Source: Myroides pelagicus
Lineage (GTDB): Bacteria > Bacteroidota > Bacteroidia > Flavobacteriales > Flavobacteriaceae
Assembly: GCF_009711055.1 (NCBI RefSeq)
Contig: NZ_WMJY01000009.1
Coordinates: 47,263-111,262, forward strand
Reading direction: 5' to 3'
Length of the DNA: 64,000 bases
A program made the translations under genes and the position numbers. The notes beneath the pieces are model-generated. The model saw only the letters and a list, made by a program, of their open reading frames with translations, was not told where the DNA came from and did no database searches. This document shows, piece after piece, positions 44,018 to 53,003 of this stretch; position 1 is the stretch's first letter; the number at the start of each line of letters is the position of its first letter.

Positions 44018-45024
44018 TTCTTAAGTAAAGTTAGACTGTGGTCTTTCCCATCAAACTGATTATATACAAGAATATACTCAATAGGCTTAGACTCACCTGT
44101 ACTAAATAACTGTTGATATTTAAGCATTTCACAGGCATTTAAAAGGCCGAAAGCTGAAGCTGTATGATATTCCCCACTAAACTCTTTAAACGTCTCTAAA
44201 GCACTGCTAGAACATATCGCTTGTGCCTGTGCATAAAAAGCTCCATCATTCGCTGTCTGATTGCTTCCTAAAACTAATACATCTATTTGTTCTGGCACAA
44301 TATATTGACTAGATAAAAAGCTTTGTATAAAATCCTCTACACTTTCCACACGGTTGCAGATAGCAGTATCTACTAACTCAGCATAAGACTGAGTAGTTTG
44401 TTTGTTATCAAGAACTATAAAAGTAGCTCCTTCACCATAGTTAACTCCCTTAGGAAATATCTCATCTACGGTATTAATCTTCTTTGTTAATTGAAGAAAT
44501 CTCATGGTAATATCACCGATCTCATCAACACCACCGATCAACGCATTGTTCAATTCACCAGCTTGTACTTGCAAAAGTCCATCTAATAATGCCGATTCAA
44601 AAGACGTATTTTGATTTACATAAGTAAAGTTGTACCCCATACATTGCAACTTGAGAGCGATTTGCCCACCTACAGTATTATGCGTAGATTGTATAAAAGA
44701 AGTAGGAGTAAGGTAGCTCTCATTGTTTTCTAACATAGTAGAAAGAAACTTTTCAGAGTCAATCAAACAACCTAATCCAGTACCCGTAATCACCGCATCT
44801 GGCACTGCTATATTAGCCTCTTCTAATGCTGAGTGAGAAGCGTATATTCCCATCTTAACACCCTTAGCCATACGTCTTAACATCCCTGCTGGGATAAGTT
44901 CTTTATACGAAGGTTGTTGAGCTTGATTTATACCTTGAGAAACTCTGGTTAAATCAGAAGACTTAAAGTTTCTAGTTCCCTCTTGACATGAGACAGAACC
45001 AAGTCCATTTATATAAACTTTCAT
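44005..45024 (-). CDS. Degenerate ketosynthase (chain-length-factor-like)
   Basis: The 339 residues have the thiolase fold of beta-ketoacyl synthases. At the nucleophile position the family ACSS motif is replaced by QNTS, so the cysteine is Asn139. The first catalytic histidine motif (NAHGTAT) is replaced by GSNQTAND, while the second (EYHTASAFG) remains. It therefore cannot elongate by itself. It probably forms a heterodimer with the intact ketosynthase encoded 3 bases upstream, in the manner of chain-length factors (inference). Confidence 0.82.
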   Translation of the reverse strand: MKVYINGLGSVSCQEGTRNFKSSDLTRVSQGINQAQQPSYKELIPAGMLRRMAKGVKMGIYASHSALEEANIAVPDAVITGTGLGCLIDSEKFLSTMLENNESYLTPTSFIQSTHNTVGGQIALKLQCMGYNFTYVNQNTSFESALLDGLLQVQAGELNNALIGGVDEIGDITMRFLQLTKKINTVDEIFPKGVNYGEGATFIVLDNKQTTQSYAELVDTAICNRVESVEDFIQSFLSSQYIVPEQIDVLVLGSNQTANDGAFYAQAQAICSSSALETFKEFSGEYHTASAFGLLNACEMLKYQQLFSTGESKPIEYILVYNQFDGKDHSLTLLKKCGD

Positions 45025-45027
45025 AGC

Positions 45028-46224
45028 TTAGAATTTAGAAAATATAACTGTTGAACAATTCCCTCCAAAGCCAAAAGAATTCGATAATACGGAATTTATT
45101 TCTTTGTGTAACAAACTCGTCTGAGGTCTTATTGCTAACTCTTCCATTGGAGTTACAAAATTCTTATTCGGAAATACCACACCATACTGCATCGCTAACA
45201 AACTATAAACAGCTTCGATAGCACCTGCTGCAGCTAAAGTATGTCCCGTAAATGGCTTCGTAGAACTAAATGCAGGCATATGGTCTGTGAAGATTCGCTG
45301 CATCGCTCTTCCTTCTGATAAATCATTATTTGGTGTAGCAGTACCATGAGCATTGACATAGTCCACGTTATTTGGCGACATTTTTGCCATTTCTAATGCT
45401 TTTTGCATAGCAAGAAAAGCACCTTCACCATTCTCAGAGGATGCAGTCTGGTGATAAGCATCATTGGCATTAGCATACCCACTGACTACACCAAGTATTG
45501 TGCGGCCATCTGCAATAGCAATAGCTTCGTGTTCGAGCACTAAATAAGCTGCTGCTTCACCTAGATTCAATCCCTTTCTATTCTGGTCAAATGGCGTATT
45601 ATACCCATCTGTAAGAATCATCAAAGTATTAAATCCATTGACCGTAAACTTAGACAATGCATCTGTACCTCCTACAATAACGCGATCTAGTTTACCCGCT
45701 TTTAACAATCTAGCTCCTAATATAATAGCATTAGCGGCAGATGAACATGCCGTACTAATCGTAGTCACTAAACCATGAAGTCCTAGACAATCAGCAATCT
45801 TTTCTGTAGAGTCACCTGCTCCTTGCGTGTCAATATACTTTCGACTTGCTTGGCTTGTTTCAAAATCGTAGAAAAACTTCTCCGTATAGTCCATACCTCC
45901 CACAGAAGTAGAAGATATCAATCCCGTTTTACGGTCATTGATATCTTGTATTCCAGCATTAGCAATAGCTTCTTTCGCTGCATGAGCACCTAAAAGAGCC
46001 GTACGCGTATAGTTATTGTCACTACTCAATCCAAGCTCTGCTATTAGTTCTTCAGTGGACTTTTTCACTTGTCCAACTTTTATAGATTCTTGATGAATAG
46101 AGTCAAATAGGGTCAAATCACCTATTCCCGATTGACCTGATAATAAGGCATTATAATTCTCTTCGACAGTATTACCGATCGCAGAGATAATTCCCATACC
46201 TGTAATAACGATACGCTCTTGCAT
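45028..46224 (-). CDS. Beta-ketoacyl-ACP synthase (FabF-like)
   Basis: The 398 residues are a full KAS II-type enzyme. The nucleophile is Cys160 in STACSSAAN. The histidines lie in NAHGTATPNND and FTGHTLAAAG, with LGEAAAYLVLE between them and a glycine-rich C-terminus NSFGFGGNC. It should extend the aryl polyene with malonyl-ACP together with the degenerate partner downstream. It is 6 bases from the ACP gene. Confidence 0.92.
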   Translation of the reverse strand: MQERIVITGMGIISAIGNTVEENYNALLSGQSGIGDLTLFDSIHQESIKVGQVKKSTEELIAELGLSSDNNYTRTALLGAHAAKEAIANAGIQDINDRKTGLISSTSVGGMDYTEKFFYDFETSQASRKYIDTQGAGDSTEKIADCLGLHGLVTTISTACSSAANAIILGARLLKAGKLDRVIVGGTDALSKFTVNGFNTLMILTDGYNTPFDQNRKGLNLGEAAAYLVLEHEAIAIADGRTILGVVSGYANANDAYHQTASSENGEGAFLAMQKALEMAKMSPNNVDYVNAHGTATPNNDLSEGRAMQRIFTDHMPAFSSTKPFTGHTLAAAGAIEAVYSLLAMQYGVVFPNKNFVTPMEELAIRPQTSLLHKEINSVLSNSFGFGGNCSTVIFSKF

Positions 46225-46230
46225 GGTATA

Positions 46231-46488
46231 TTATTTTGTTCTGTTAGCAGCAATATACGTTGCCATTGTTTCAATTGACTGGAAGATACTACGACCTTCT
46301 TTTGGATCACTTAATTTGATACCGTAATCTTTATCCATTAACACGATTAATTCTAATGCGTCAATAGAATCTAATCCTAAACCATCACCGAAAAGTGGAT
46401 CGTTATCTTGAATATCCTCAACTGTGATATCCTCTAAGTTCAACACTTCAATGATTTTTCCTTTTAATTCAATCTTTAAATCTTCCAT
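46231..46488 (-). CDS. Acyl carrier protein
   Basis: The 85-residue ACP has the phosphopantetheine site DSIDALEL (Ser41) after FGDGLGLD. It carries growing chains for the polyene or dialkylresorcinol. Its start overlaps the upstream stop by one base. Confidence 0.92.
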   Translation of the reverse strand: MEDLKIELKGKIIEVLNLEDITVEDIQDNDPLFGDGLGLDSIDALELIVLMDKDYGIKLSDPKEGRSIFQSIETMATYIAANRTK

Positions 46489-47111
46489 TACCTTCTATAT
46501 ATTTCTTTAATATTCTCTCTTGTATGTTCTAATTCTCCTTGTCGATATGATCCAACCATATATCCAAAGAATTTATATTTCCCTTCTAGGTATTCTACCC
46601 AAGCACATAACACTTGTTTTGCTCTGTGTGTCTCTAAAATATACTTAACCTGTGTGTACATCAAATCACCATCAAAACTAGGCGTTACAAAAAACGCGTT
46701 CTCCGATTGTAATTTGTGCTTAATACTCACCTCAGCTAAACAAATATTTGCTAGTGTGTAAACAAAAACTGCGGGACTAGGATAAAAACTATCTTTATCA
46801 ATAATAGATTCACAGTGTTTCAAATCCGTATCCAAACTTGAACTAGCATTGCTAAACAACAATGCAATATCACTAGTAGGTTTATCAAACTCCTCATCCA
46901 TCAATAAACACTCTGAACCAATAAAGGCAAGCTTACTTAATGCATCCATTTTGAAGAACTTCGGATAGTCTATCTCATTCGTCTTATAGTAAGCTTTAGC
47001 AAAGGCCACAAAGTCACCTTTCTCTCCCTCAAATACCACCTGATCAAAACGCTTTACTACCTCCTCTGATACAGTACACCATTTACTGATGCTATATTTG
47101 TGCTGTTCCAT
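46488..47111 (-). CDS. Truncated ketosynthase-like protein without active site
   Basis: The 207 residues resemble only the N-terminal half of a ketosynthase: LFSNASSSLDTDLKHCESI, then YPSPAVFVYTLANICLAEVSIKHKLQSENAFF, the pattern that precedes the nucleophile in the family. No ACSS cysteine or histidine motif follows. Related short proteins occur in flexirubin and aryl-polyene clusters. A structural or chain-length role in a ketosynthase complex is possible (inference). Confidence 0.75.
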   Translation of the reverse strand: MEQHKYSISKWCTVSEEVVKRFDQVVFEGEKGDFVAFAKAYYKTNEIDYPKFFKMDALSKLAFIGSECLLMDEEFDKPTSDIALLFSNASSSLDTDLKHCESIIDKDSFYPSPAVFVYTLANICLAEVSIKHKLQSENAFFVTPSFDGDLMYTQVKYILETHRAKQVLCAWVEYLEGKYKFFGYMVGSYRQGELEHTRENIKEIYRR

Positions 47112-47116
47112 CTTAC

Positions 47117-48241
47117 TTAATTTCGTTTAGCGATTAATAATGCAGTATTTGATCCACCAAAACCTGACCCAGTCTTTAAAGCAGTATTTAGTGAAAGTTT
47201 ACTGTTAGCTGTTATCATATTCAATGCTCTAGATACACCCGATATCTCATATCCTTTAGATACCACTAGTTGATTGTAAAGCATACTTTCTATAACAATA
47301 ACTAACTCTAACAAGCCAGCTGCACCTAATGTATGCCCAAAGTACCCTTTCAAACTATGCGTAGGAGTAGAAGATAATTCTGACCTATCAAAAGCAATAG
47401 ATTCCATTTCATCGTTATAATTAGTGGCAGTACCATGTGCTGATACCAAATCAACTTGTTCTGCTGTAATACCAGCTTCTCTTAATGCACCTTGTATGCT
47501 CAGATACAAGCCTTCACCAGTACGAGAAGGTCCCGATATGTGATTAGCATCTGCAATAGAAGCTTCTCCGATCACCTCAAATACAGTTTCTTGTGCTGTA
47601 CACTCCGTAGATAAATACACTGCAGCCGAACCTTCCCCTAGAGTCACTCCCTTGCGATTAGCATCAAAAGGCTTACAAGGTTCATCACTCATTGCTTGAA
47701 AACTATTAAACCCAGATGCCACAAAAGGGGTTAATTCATCTCCTGCCACAATATACGCATCTTCACATACCCCCATCTGTATCATTCGCTTCCCAATAGA
47801 CACAGCTAAGATACCAGATACACAAGCATTACACACCACAATAGGGGTAGTCTTAAAACCAAACAAATCAGCTATGCGCTGTATCATATCATTGATATCC
47901 GCACCCTTAACACCTGTGTTAGCTAGGTTATTTATATTTCCTTTGGTTGTAGCTAGTATTAGTTGTGAAGTATCAGTAGGTTTCTTCAGATCAATCATAG
48001 GTTTAAGAGCTATAATAAGCATCTTTTCAAGTCTTGTATAAATACCTTTGATATTCAATTTATTCCACTGTGTATCTATGACCTCATCAGCTATCTGACC
48101 AGCATAGATATCCTCTAGAAAACCAAACTTTTCTATTTTCTTAATTCCCGATTGTCCTTCTTGTAAACCTTGCCACGTAAGCTGTTTATCAGCTCCTACA
48201 CTACTCAAACAAGAAGTAGATGTGATATATACTTTCTTCAT
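47117..48241 (-). CDS. Beta-ketoacyl-ACP synthase
   Basis: This is an intact KAS-type enzyme: Cys140 in NACVSG, SAHGTATNYND and YFGHTLGAAG for the histidines, and a C-terminus TGSGFGGSNTALL. The frame is open to an ATG at 48277. The inner start at 48241 gives the conserved MKKVYITSTSCLSSVG N-terminus and places it right after the thioesterase stop, so it is preferred (374 residues). It is probably one of the polyene elongation enzymes. Confidence 0.9.
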   Translation of the reverse strand: MKKVYITSTSCLSSVGADKQLTWQGLQEGQSGIKKIEKFGFLEDIYAGQIADEVIDTQWNKLNIKGIYTRLEKMLIIALKPMIDLKKPTDTSQLILATTKGNINNLANTGVKGADINDMIQRIADLFGFKTTPIVVCNACVSGILAVSIGKRMIQMGVCEDAYIVAGDELTPFVASGFNSFQAMSDEPCKPFDANRKGVTLGEGSAAVYLSTECTAQETVFEVIGEASIADANHISGPSRTGEGLYLSIQGALREAGITAEQVDLVSAHGTATNYNDEMESIAFDRSELSSTPTHSLKGYFGHTLGAAGLLELVIVIESMLYNQLVVSKGYEISGVSRALNMITANSKLSLNTALKTGSGFGGSNTALLIAKRN

Positions 48242-48242
48242 A

Positions 48243-48647
48243 CTACAACAAACCAACTGTTCTTTTCCACTCTTCATAAAAAACAGGTAACTGTAAACTC
48301 AGGTTCCCCTCTTTATCTAAAAATACCTGTACAGTCTCACCTGTACATACTATTTCATCATGCTGATTATATATTTTAAACCTAAAGATAATCTTAGCCG
48401 CCTGCGTATTGATATAACTAGTCTCTATTCTCAGTACATCTCCATACTTCACCGTCAGCTTATGTGAGCAATTTGAAGATACAATAGGTGTAACATAGCC
48501 ATTATCAATTGCATCTAAATAACCAATATTATACTTACGACCGAATGCTTCTCTACCATCTTCAAAATACGTAAGATAATTACCATGCCATACAATACCC
48601 AGTGCATCCGTCTCATTAAAACGAACCCTTACTTCTGTTATCTCCAT
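48243..48647 (-). CDS. Hotdog acyl-CoA/ACP thioesterase (4HBT/YbgC-like)
   Basis: The protein carries the 4HBT signature RVRFNETDALGIVWHGNYLTYFEDGREAFG, which includes the catalytic aspartate. It should hydrolyse or transfer an acyl thioester in pigment assembly. Upstream in-frame ATGs at 48701 and 48689 would overlap the ABC permease gene (stop at 48664). The start at 48647 (MEITEVRVRF) agrees best with the family and gives 134 residues. The longer forms remain possible. Confidence 0.82.
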   Translation of the reverse strand: MEITEVRVRFNETDALGIVWHGNYLTYFEDGREAFGRKYNIGYLDAIDNGYVTPIVSSNCSHKLTVKYGDVLRIETSYINTQAAKIIFRFKIYNQHDEIVCTGETVQVFLDKEGNLSLQLPVFYEEWKRTVGLL

Positions 48648-48663
48648 TAAAGGAGATACTTCG

Positions 48664-49947
48664 TTATAAAGATCTTTTTTTCTTATCATAAAAAAGTGCA
48701 ATTGATAGTATTAGTAATGAAAACAAAAGTAACAAAATAATCATATAACGCGTTTGCCATATACCTCCATCCCTTAACAGAATAGTGTAGTATCCTTCAA
48801 GTGCCCAATTCATCGGCGAAGCTTTAGCAATATACTGCATAAAATTAGGCATCGCGAAAGTAGGTACCCATACACCGCTAACAGCAGCAAGAATAACAAC
48901 GAATGTTGCTCCGAACGGTGATGACTGCTCTTGTGTCTTAGCGACTGTCCCTAATAGTACACCTAAGGAAACAGCAGATAACCCTGAAAACAAAGTCACA
49001 ACGGTAAGTCCTATTAGTTTACCACTAAAGTCAAATGAAGATAATCCTATCATAGGGAATACAAATTTCCCAACTAAAATAATAAGATAGAACTGCAATA
49101 AGCAAATCACTAAGTACGTAATTACCTTTCCTCCTAATGTAATAATAGGAGAGGTAGGCATTGTAAATAATCTAATATTTGTCCCTTGATTTTTCTCTTT
49201 GACAATATTCATCGCAAGAGGAACGATGATAAAGAAGATGGCAAACAAACTCCAGGCAGGCACATTGTGTTGTACTGCGTTAGGTATTATGTCAAACCCT
49301 TCATCTTTTGGTGTTATCTCTTTAAAGCTAATTAAGCTCTCCTGAGCAAATAATGCTTGTGGCTCATCGCTATCACTTAATTGAGAAGCAAAAGCACTGT
49401 ATATTGACTTATTTTCAATTGTAGCGACAATCTTATCAATAGCTCCTTTTATTCCTTCTTTGAAAGAGTTCTGAAGAGCAGGGTCGAAATATAACTTAAC
49501 TTCTTTGGGAGTAAAATAGGTTTTATTAATTAACGTGTCACCATCAACAAAATGAGCTAGTACGCTATTAACATTATCATCAATACGCTCAGTAAGACTA
49601 CTACTTAAATGTTCAGGAATAATAATTGCTAACTGGTAATGCCCATTACGCACAGCCTCTTTCGCTCTCTGTTCTGTTAGAACACTATTATCAAGTTCAC
49701 TGATAAACTCAAATGTACCAGACTCTTTTACTTCAGATACTAACTTATTCGCAATCTCTCCTCGATCAAGATCTACTAAGAGAATCTCCATCTTTTGATT
49801 CGTGATATTCTCATACGTATTATTCTGTATTAAAGTAACCGTTATTACAAGAAATACAGGCATAACAAAAAGTATAGCTAATCCGCCAAAGTCACGCACT
49901 AACAACAAAAACTCTTTGCGTATGGTCATCCACAATTTATACATCAT
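48664..49947 (-). CDS. ABC-2 type transporter permease
   Basis: The 427 residues have one N-terminal membrane span, a large extracytoplasmic part (about 45-230), then five or six spans, the ABC2_membrane_3 arrangement. Conserved features include NIVKEKNQGTNIRLFTMP. It should export pigment, precursor or lipid together with the ATPase encoded upstream, whose gene it overlaps by 11 bases. Confidence 0.9.
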   Translation of the reverse strand: MMYKLWMTIRKEFLLLVRDFGGLAILFVMPVFLVITVTLIQNNTYENITNQKMEILLVDLDRGEIANKLVSEVKESGTFEFISELDNSVLTEQRAKEAVRNGHYQLAIIIPEHLSSSLTERIDDNVNSVLAHFVDGDTLINKTYFTPKEVKLYFDPALQNSFKEGIKGAIDKIVATIENKSIYSAFASQLSDSDEPQALFAQESLISFKEITPKDEGFDIIPNAVQHNVPAWSLFAIFFIIVPLAMNIVKEKNQGTNIRLFTMPTSPIITLGGKVITYLVICLLQFYLIILVGKFVFPMIGLSSFDFSGKLIGLTVVTLFSGLSAVSLGVLLGTVAKTQEQSSPFGATFVVILAAVSGVWVPTFAMPNFMQYIAKASPMNWALEGYYTILLRDGGIWQTRYMIILLLLFSLLILSIALFYDKKKRSL

Positions 49948-50689
49948 CTCTCAGATTTGTACCAGTCAGAGCTAAGAAAGCCTGTTCTAAAGTCTCTTTT
50001 CCAGTTTGTAATTTTAAATCTTCACCAGTACCCAAAGCATAGATAGTACCTCTATCTATAATGGCTATCTGCGTACACAGTTCTTCAACCTCAGCCAAAT
50101 GGTGTGAAGTATATATAATAGTTGTTCCTTTTTGGTGTAATTGCTTTAAGAAATCAACAATAACTAATCTCGATTGCAAATCAACACCAACAGTAGGCTC
50201 GTCTAAAAACAAGATGCTCGGTTCGTGTAATATTCCAGCAATAAGGTTAACTCTACGCTTCATACCCCCTGAATATGTGTTAATTCTCTTGTGTTTAAAC
50301 ACTTCCAAACCTAAATAATCTAAATAGTGATTAACCCTTTCCTTGAGTACTTTTCCCTTTAATCCATACATACTCCCTAAAAAACACAAGTTTTCAAAAG
50401 CAGTAAGTGTAGGGTATAAGGCATATTCTTGAGGAACTACCCCTATCTGTTGTTTGATTAAATTAGCATGAGTAGTATAGCTAAGTTCGTTTACTAAAAG
50501 CTTTCCTGAAGTCGGTTTAATTAAACCGCATAACATAGATATCAATGTTGTTTTTCCAGCTCCATTAGGCCCTAAGATACCAAAGAAAACACCCCTTTTA
50601 ATAACAAGAGACAAGTCTTTCACTGAAAAGAACTCACTCCCTTCATATTGTTTGTAAAGGTGTTCAATATCTATTATATTGTTTTGCAC
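49937..50689 (-). CDS. ABC transporter ATP-binding protein
   Basis: The 250 residues have Walker A GPNGAGKTT, the signature YSGGMKRR, Walker B ILFLDEPTVGVD and the switch histidine in YTSHH. It pairs with the ABC-2 permease downstream. Its start and the BtrH-like stop share one base. Confidence 0.94.
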   Translation of the reverse strand: MQNNIIDIEHLYKQYEGSEFFSVKDLSLVIKRGVFFGILGPNGAGKTTLISMLCGLIKPTSGKLLVNELSYTTHANLIKQQIGVVPQEYALYPTLTAFENLCFLGSMYGLKGKVLKERVNHYLDYLGLEVFKHKRINTYSGGMKRRVNLIAGILHEPSILFLDEPTVGVDLQSRLVIVDFLKQLHQKGTTIIYTSHHLAEVEELCTQIAIIDRGTIYALGTGEDLKLQTGKETLEQAFLALTGTNLRDDV

Positions 50690-51684
50690 TATATAGCTTT
50701 TTTTAGTTTTTTAAAGAATTGCTCTTCTCTATCTGCTAAACTCATTAATTCCTTCGATAAGGAAACATATACGTCATCGCCATTCTTGCGTTTCTTATAC
50801 ACTCTAGCAGCATTAACTGCAAAGTCACGCCAGCTATCACCTATCTCAGTCATCTCTTTAGACAACTCTACTAATTTAGTATTTCCTATCTTATTTCCTG
50901 CTTCCTGCAAAAAAGCCGCATAGATAAATCTAAATCCTCCACCACCTGTACCAATCTCTTCCTGCATGCGTACCATCTGAGCCAAGTAATGATTAGCTTT
51001 AGGACCACCTACTTTTTTAGGCCACTTTACAATTGCTCTAGCTACCATACGCATTCCCTTAACACCTACAATAGGAACAGGAGCTAACATATCTCTACAA
51101 GTTTTCTTAATCGCTTTGTAAATAGCACATTCCCAATTAACCGTTTGTGGTAATTGTACAGGATAATAAATCTGTCCTTTGGGAGCAAAAGCTCCTTGTG
51201 CAAAGCGTACACGTTCAAGCTCATTAGGCGTTAATATCGTCGTCGTTTCCATTACTGGATCGCTGACTAAAAAGTTGTCACCCTCTTTGCCATAAACAAC
51301 TAAATTATGTGCATTAAAATGAAAGCGATATTCTTCAGGGAAATAAGGAAGATGGAAAACACCTACTTGTAAACCACAAGGTATTCCTTCGGCAATTTTC
51401 TGTTCTAAGACTTGTTGAGCCTTAGCTCTATTAGAGAACTTGATACGCTTAACCTTTAATCCAAGACGCTTTGCCAAACGATTAAATATCAAACCAGGTA
51501 AAGGACGATAACTAATAGCAGGAGCATGATTTACTTTGACAAACGGTAAGTAAACATAAAACAGTCCAGATCCTAGACCGAAAGCCATCGGCTCACTAAT
51601 CTGTAATCCTTGATTAATTAATAAATTAGAAGCTACACCATTTTCACAATGTGCTGATTGATGATGTTTAAAATCTACTGTCAT
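50689..51684 (-). CDS. BtrH-like acyl-ACP transferase (BtrH_N/DUF4872)
   Basis: The 331 residues have a BtrH_N domain: HHQSAHCENGVASN with Cys13, GLGSGLFYVY, then HFNAHNLVVYG and FLVSDP, giving a plausible Cys-His-Asp set. In butirosin synthesis BtrH moves an acyl side chain from ACP to the aminoglycoside. By analogy this protein is a good candidate for joining the polyene acyl-ACP to the dialkylresorcinol hydroxyl (inference). No signal peptide is seen, so it is cytoplasmic. Confidence 0.85.
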   Translation of the reverse strand: MTVDFKHHQSAHCENGVASNLLINQGLQISEPMAFGLGSGLFYVYLPFVKVNHAPAISYRPLPGLIFNRLAKRLGLKVKRIKFSNRAKAQQVLEQKIAEGIPCGLQVGVFHLPYFPEEYRFHFNAHNLVVYGKEGDNFLVSDPVMETTTILTPNELERVRFAQGAFAPKGQIYYPVQLPQTVNWECAIYKAIKKTCRDMLAPVPIVGVKGMRMVARAIVKWPKKVGGPKANHYLAQMVRMQEEIGTGGGGFRFIYAAFLQEAGNKIGNTKLVELSKEMTEIGDSWRDFAVNAARVYKKRKNGDDVYVSLSKELMSLADREEQFFKKLKKAI

Positions 51685-51687
51685 ACT

Positions 51688-52095
51688 TTATTCTTTTCCC
51701 GTAAATGCTTTTAATTCTGCTACTGAAATACCAAAAGCATCTGCATATCTCTGTAATATTTTATCGTTTAATCTATTATATACTGAAGGCCTAAAATGTC
51801 TTTTTACTCTCCATTTCCACATAGAAACATAAGCACAAAGTGTCTGCATATCCATTCTATTTAATTCCATAAAATAGACAATAGGACTATAAATACCTTC
51901 TCTTACTTGTTGTTTTGCTTCAAGAATGCGCTCTTCTATTTGGTGTAAAGTTGCTTCTTGAACAATAGTTTTAGTATCCCAACCTGAACTCAATGCTGTC
52001 ACATATTCACCCTTTTCATTTACAGCATAACATAGTTCTTTAATATCGTTCTCTTTAAGACTACTCTTATCTTGAGGTACATCAGACTCTTTCAT
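51688..52095 (-). CDS. Small conserved protein of the flexirubin cluster, unknown function
   Basis: The 135-residue soluble protein is rich in charged residues. Its last ~40 residues (LNDKILQRYADAFGISVAELKAF) look like a helix-turn-helix-type helical pair, but no DNA-binding role is proven. It lies 3 bases from the BtrH-like gene and 7 from a hotdog gene. A partner protein for the BtrH-like transferase is possible. I do not recognise a named family. Confidence 0.7.
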   Translation of the reverse strand: MKESDVPQDKSSLKENDIKELCYAVNEKGEYVTALSSGWDTKTIVQEATLHQIEERILEAKQQVREGIYSPIVYFMELNRMDMQTLCAYVSMWKWRVKRHFRPSVYNRLNDKILQRYADAFGISVAELKAFTGKE

Positions 52096-52102
52096 AATAA
52101 AC

Positions 52103-52579
52103 TTATTGTTTTTGTAAGAATAGGTTTAACTCCGCATTCATTATTTCAGTATCGCCTAATAGCGTGTTTACCTGCATTATACAGATGGCTGTATCACCAC
52201 TATCTACTTTTGACACTAAAACACCTTTCGTTGTTATAACTTGTCCTACCCTTGGTAATTTTTTTATACTTACCCTTTTTATAGAACTAATAAATCCCAA
52301 TACACTAACATTCACCCGTTCATTGTCATTTTCATCAAAGAAGAAAGACTGTCCTACAATTGCAGAACAAGTTTGGGCAGCATTCTCAATCAAAGCTACT
52401 TCTTGCAATACTCCACTTAAAACAAATAAATTATCTTCCTCAATCAAGAAAGTAGTTGTAACTGCTTCATTTGATATATCACTAATAATATCGACCATAA
52501 GCATCGGATCGCGATGAGGTAAATAATTCTGAATAACTATAGATCTTGTAGAACGCCCCATTTTATTCCTCTTTAGCAA
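52103..52579 (-). CDS. Hotdog 3-hydroxyacyl-ACP dehydratase-like protein
   Basis: The 158 residues carry the aryl-polyene-type dehydratase pattern PHRDPMLMVDII, then LQEVALIENAAQTCSAIVG, where the Glu (in LIENAAQ) sits on the active-site helix. The 5' end overlaps the next hotdog gene by 17 bases. The two proteins together may form a heteromeric dehydratase that creates the polyene double bonds. Confidence 0.87.
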   Translation of the reverse strand: MLKRNKMGRSTRSIVIQNYLPHRDPMLMVDIISDISNEAVTTTFLIEEDNLFVLSGVLQEVALIENAAQTCSAIVGQSFFFDENDNERVNVSVLGFISSIKRVSIKKLPRVGQVITTKGVLVSKVDSGDTAICIMQVNTLLGDTEIMNAELNLFLQKQ

Positions 52580-53003
52580 GTACTGTTTTCATAGATCCGG
52601 AAGCAATTAATACTCCATTGATATACGTCTGTAGTTCAACTAACGTAACCCCCATAAACTCTTGTAATATATCAACTTTAGTATAAATCGTATCACCTAC
52701 TTTTGGCAATGCATTTATATCTATTTTTTTTATTGAACCTATATAACCTACTGGTGCAGGTTCTTGTCGTAAATAAAATTGATACCCAGTATGCAATGCA
52801 ACTGACTGAGCCATGTGTTCAATCAATCCTACTTCACGCAGAACCCCGTTGCTTACACAAAGATTATTACCAGCTATAGTTAGCCCTGCCTTAATAGTAG
52901 TCTCTGTATATTCATATAACGCATCTACCATCACAATTGGCTCCCGTTGAGGTATTAATTGCTTAACTAAGTCTCTATCTATTAAATCTACTAGTTTATT
53001 CAT
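52563..53003 (-). CDS. Hotdog 3-hydroxyacyl-ACP dehydratase-like protein
   Basis: The 146 residues carry PQREPIVMVDALYEY, then LREVGLIEHMAQSVALHTGY, paralogous to the next gene downstream. Here His of a FabA/Z site is replaced by Arg-Glu in the first motif, as in that neighbour, while the Glu-His helix motif is kept. The two overlap by 17 bases and the darB stop is adjacent upstream. Confidence 0.87.
   Translation of the reverse strand: MNKLVDLIDRDLVKQLIPQREPIVMVDALYEYTETTIKAGLTIAGNNLCVSNGVLREVGLIEHMAQSVALHTGYQFYLRQEPAPVGYIGSIKKIDINALPKVGDTIYTKVDILQEFMGVTLVELQTYINGVLIASGSMKTVLAKEE

Noticed and set aside
48242..48277. Upstream ATG for the 47117 ketosynthase
   Set aside because: It would overlap the thioesterase gene and add 12 residues absent from the family; the ATG at 48241 fits.
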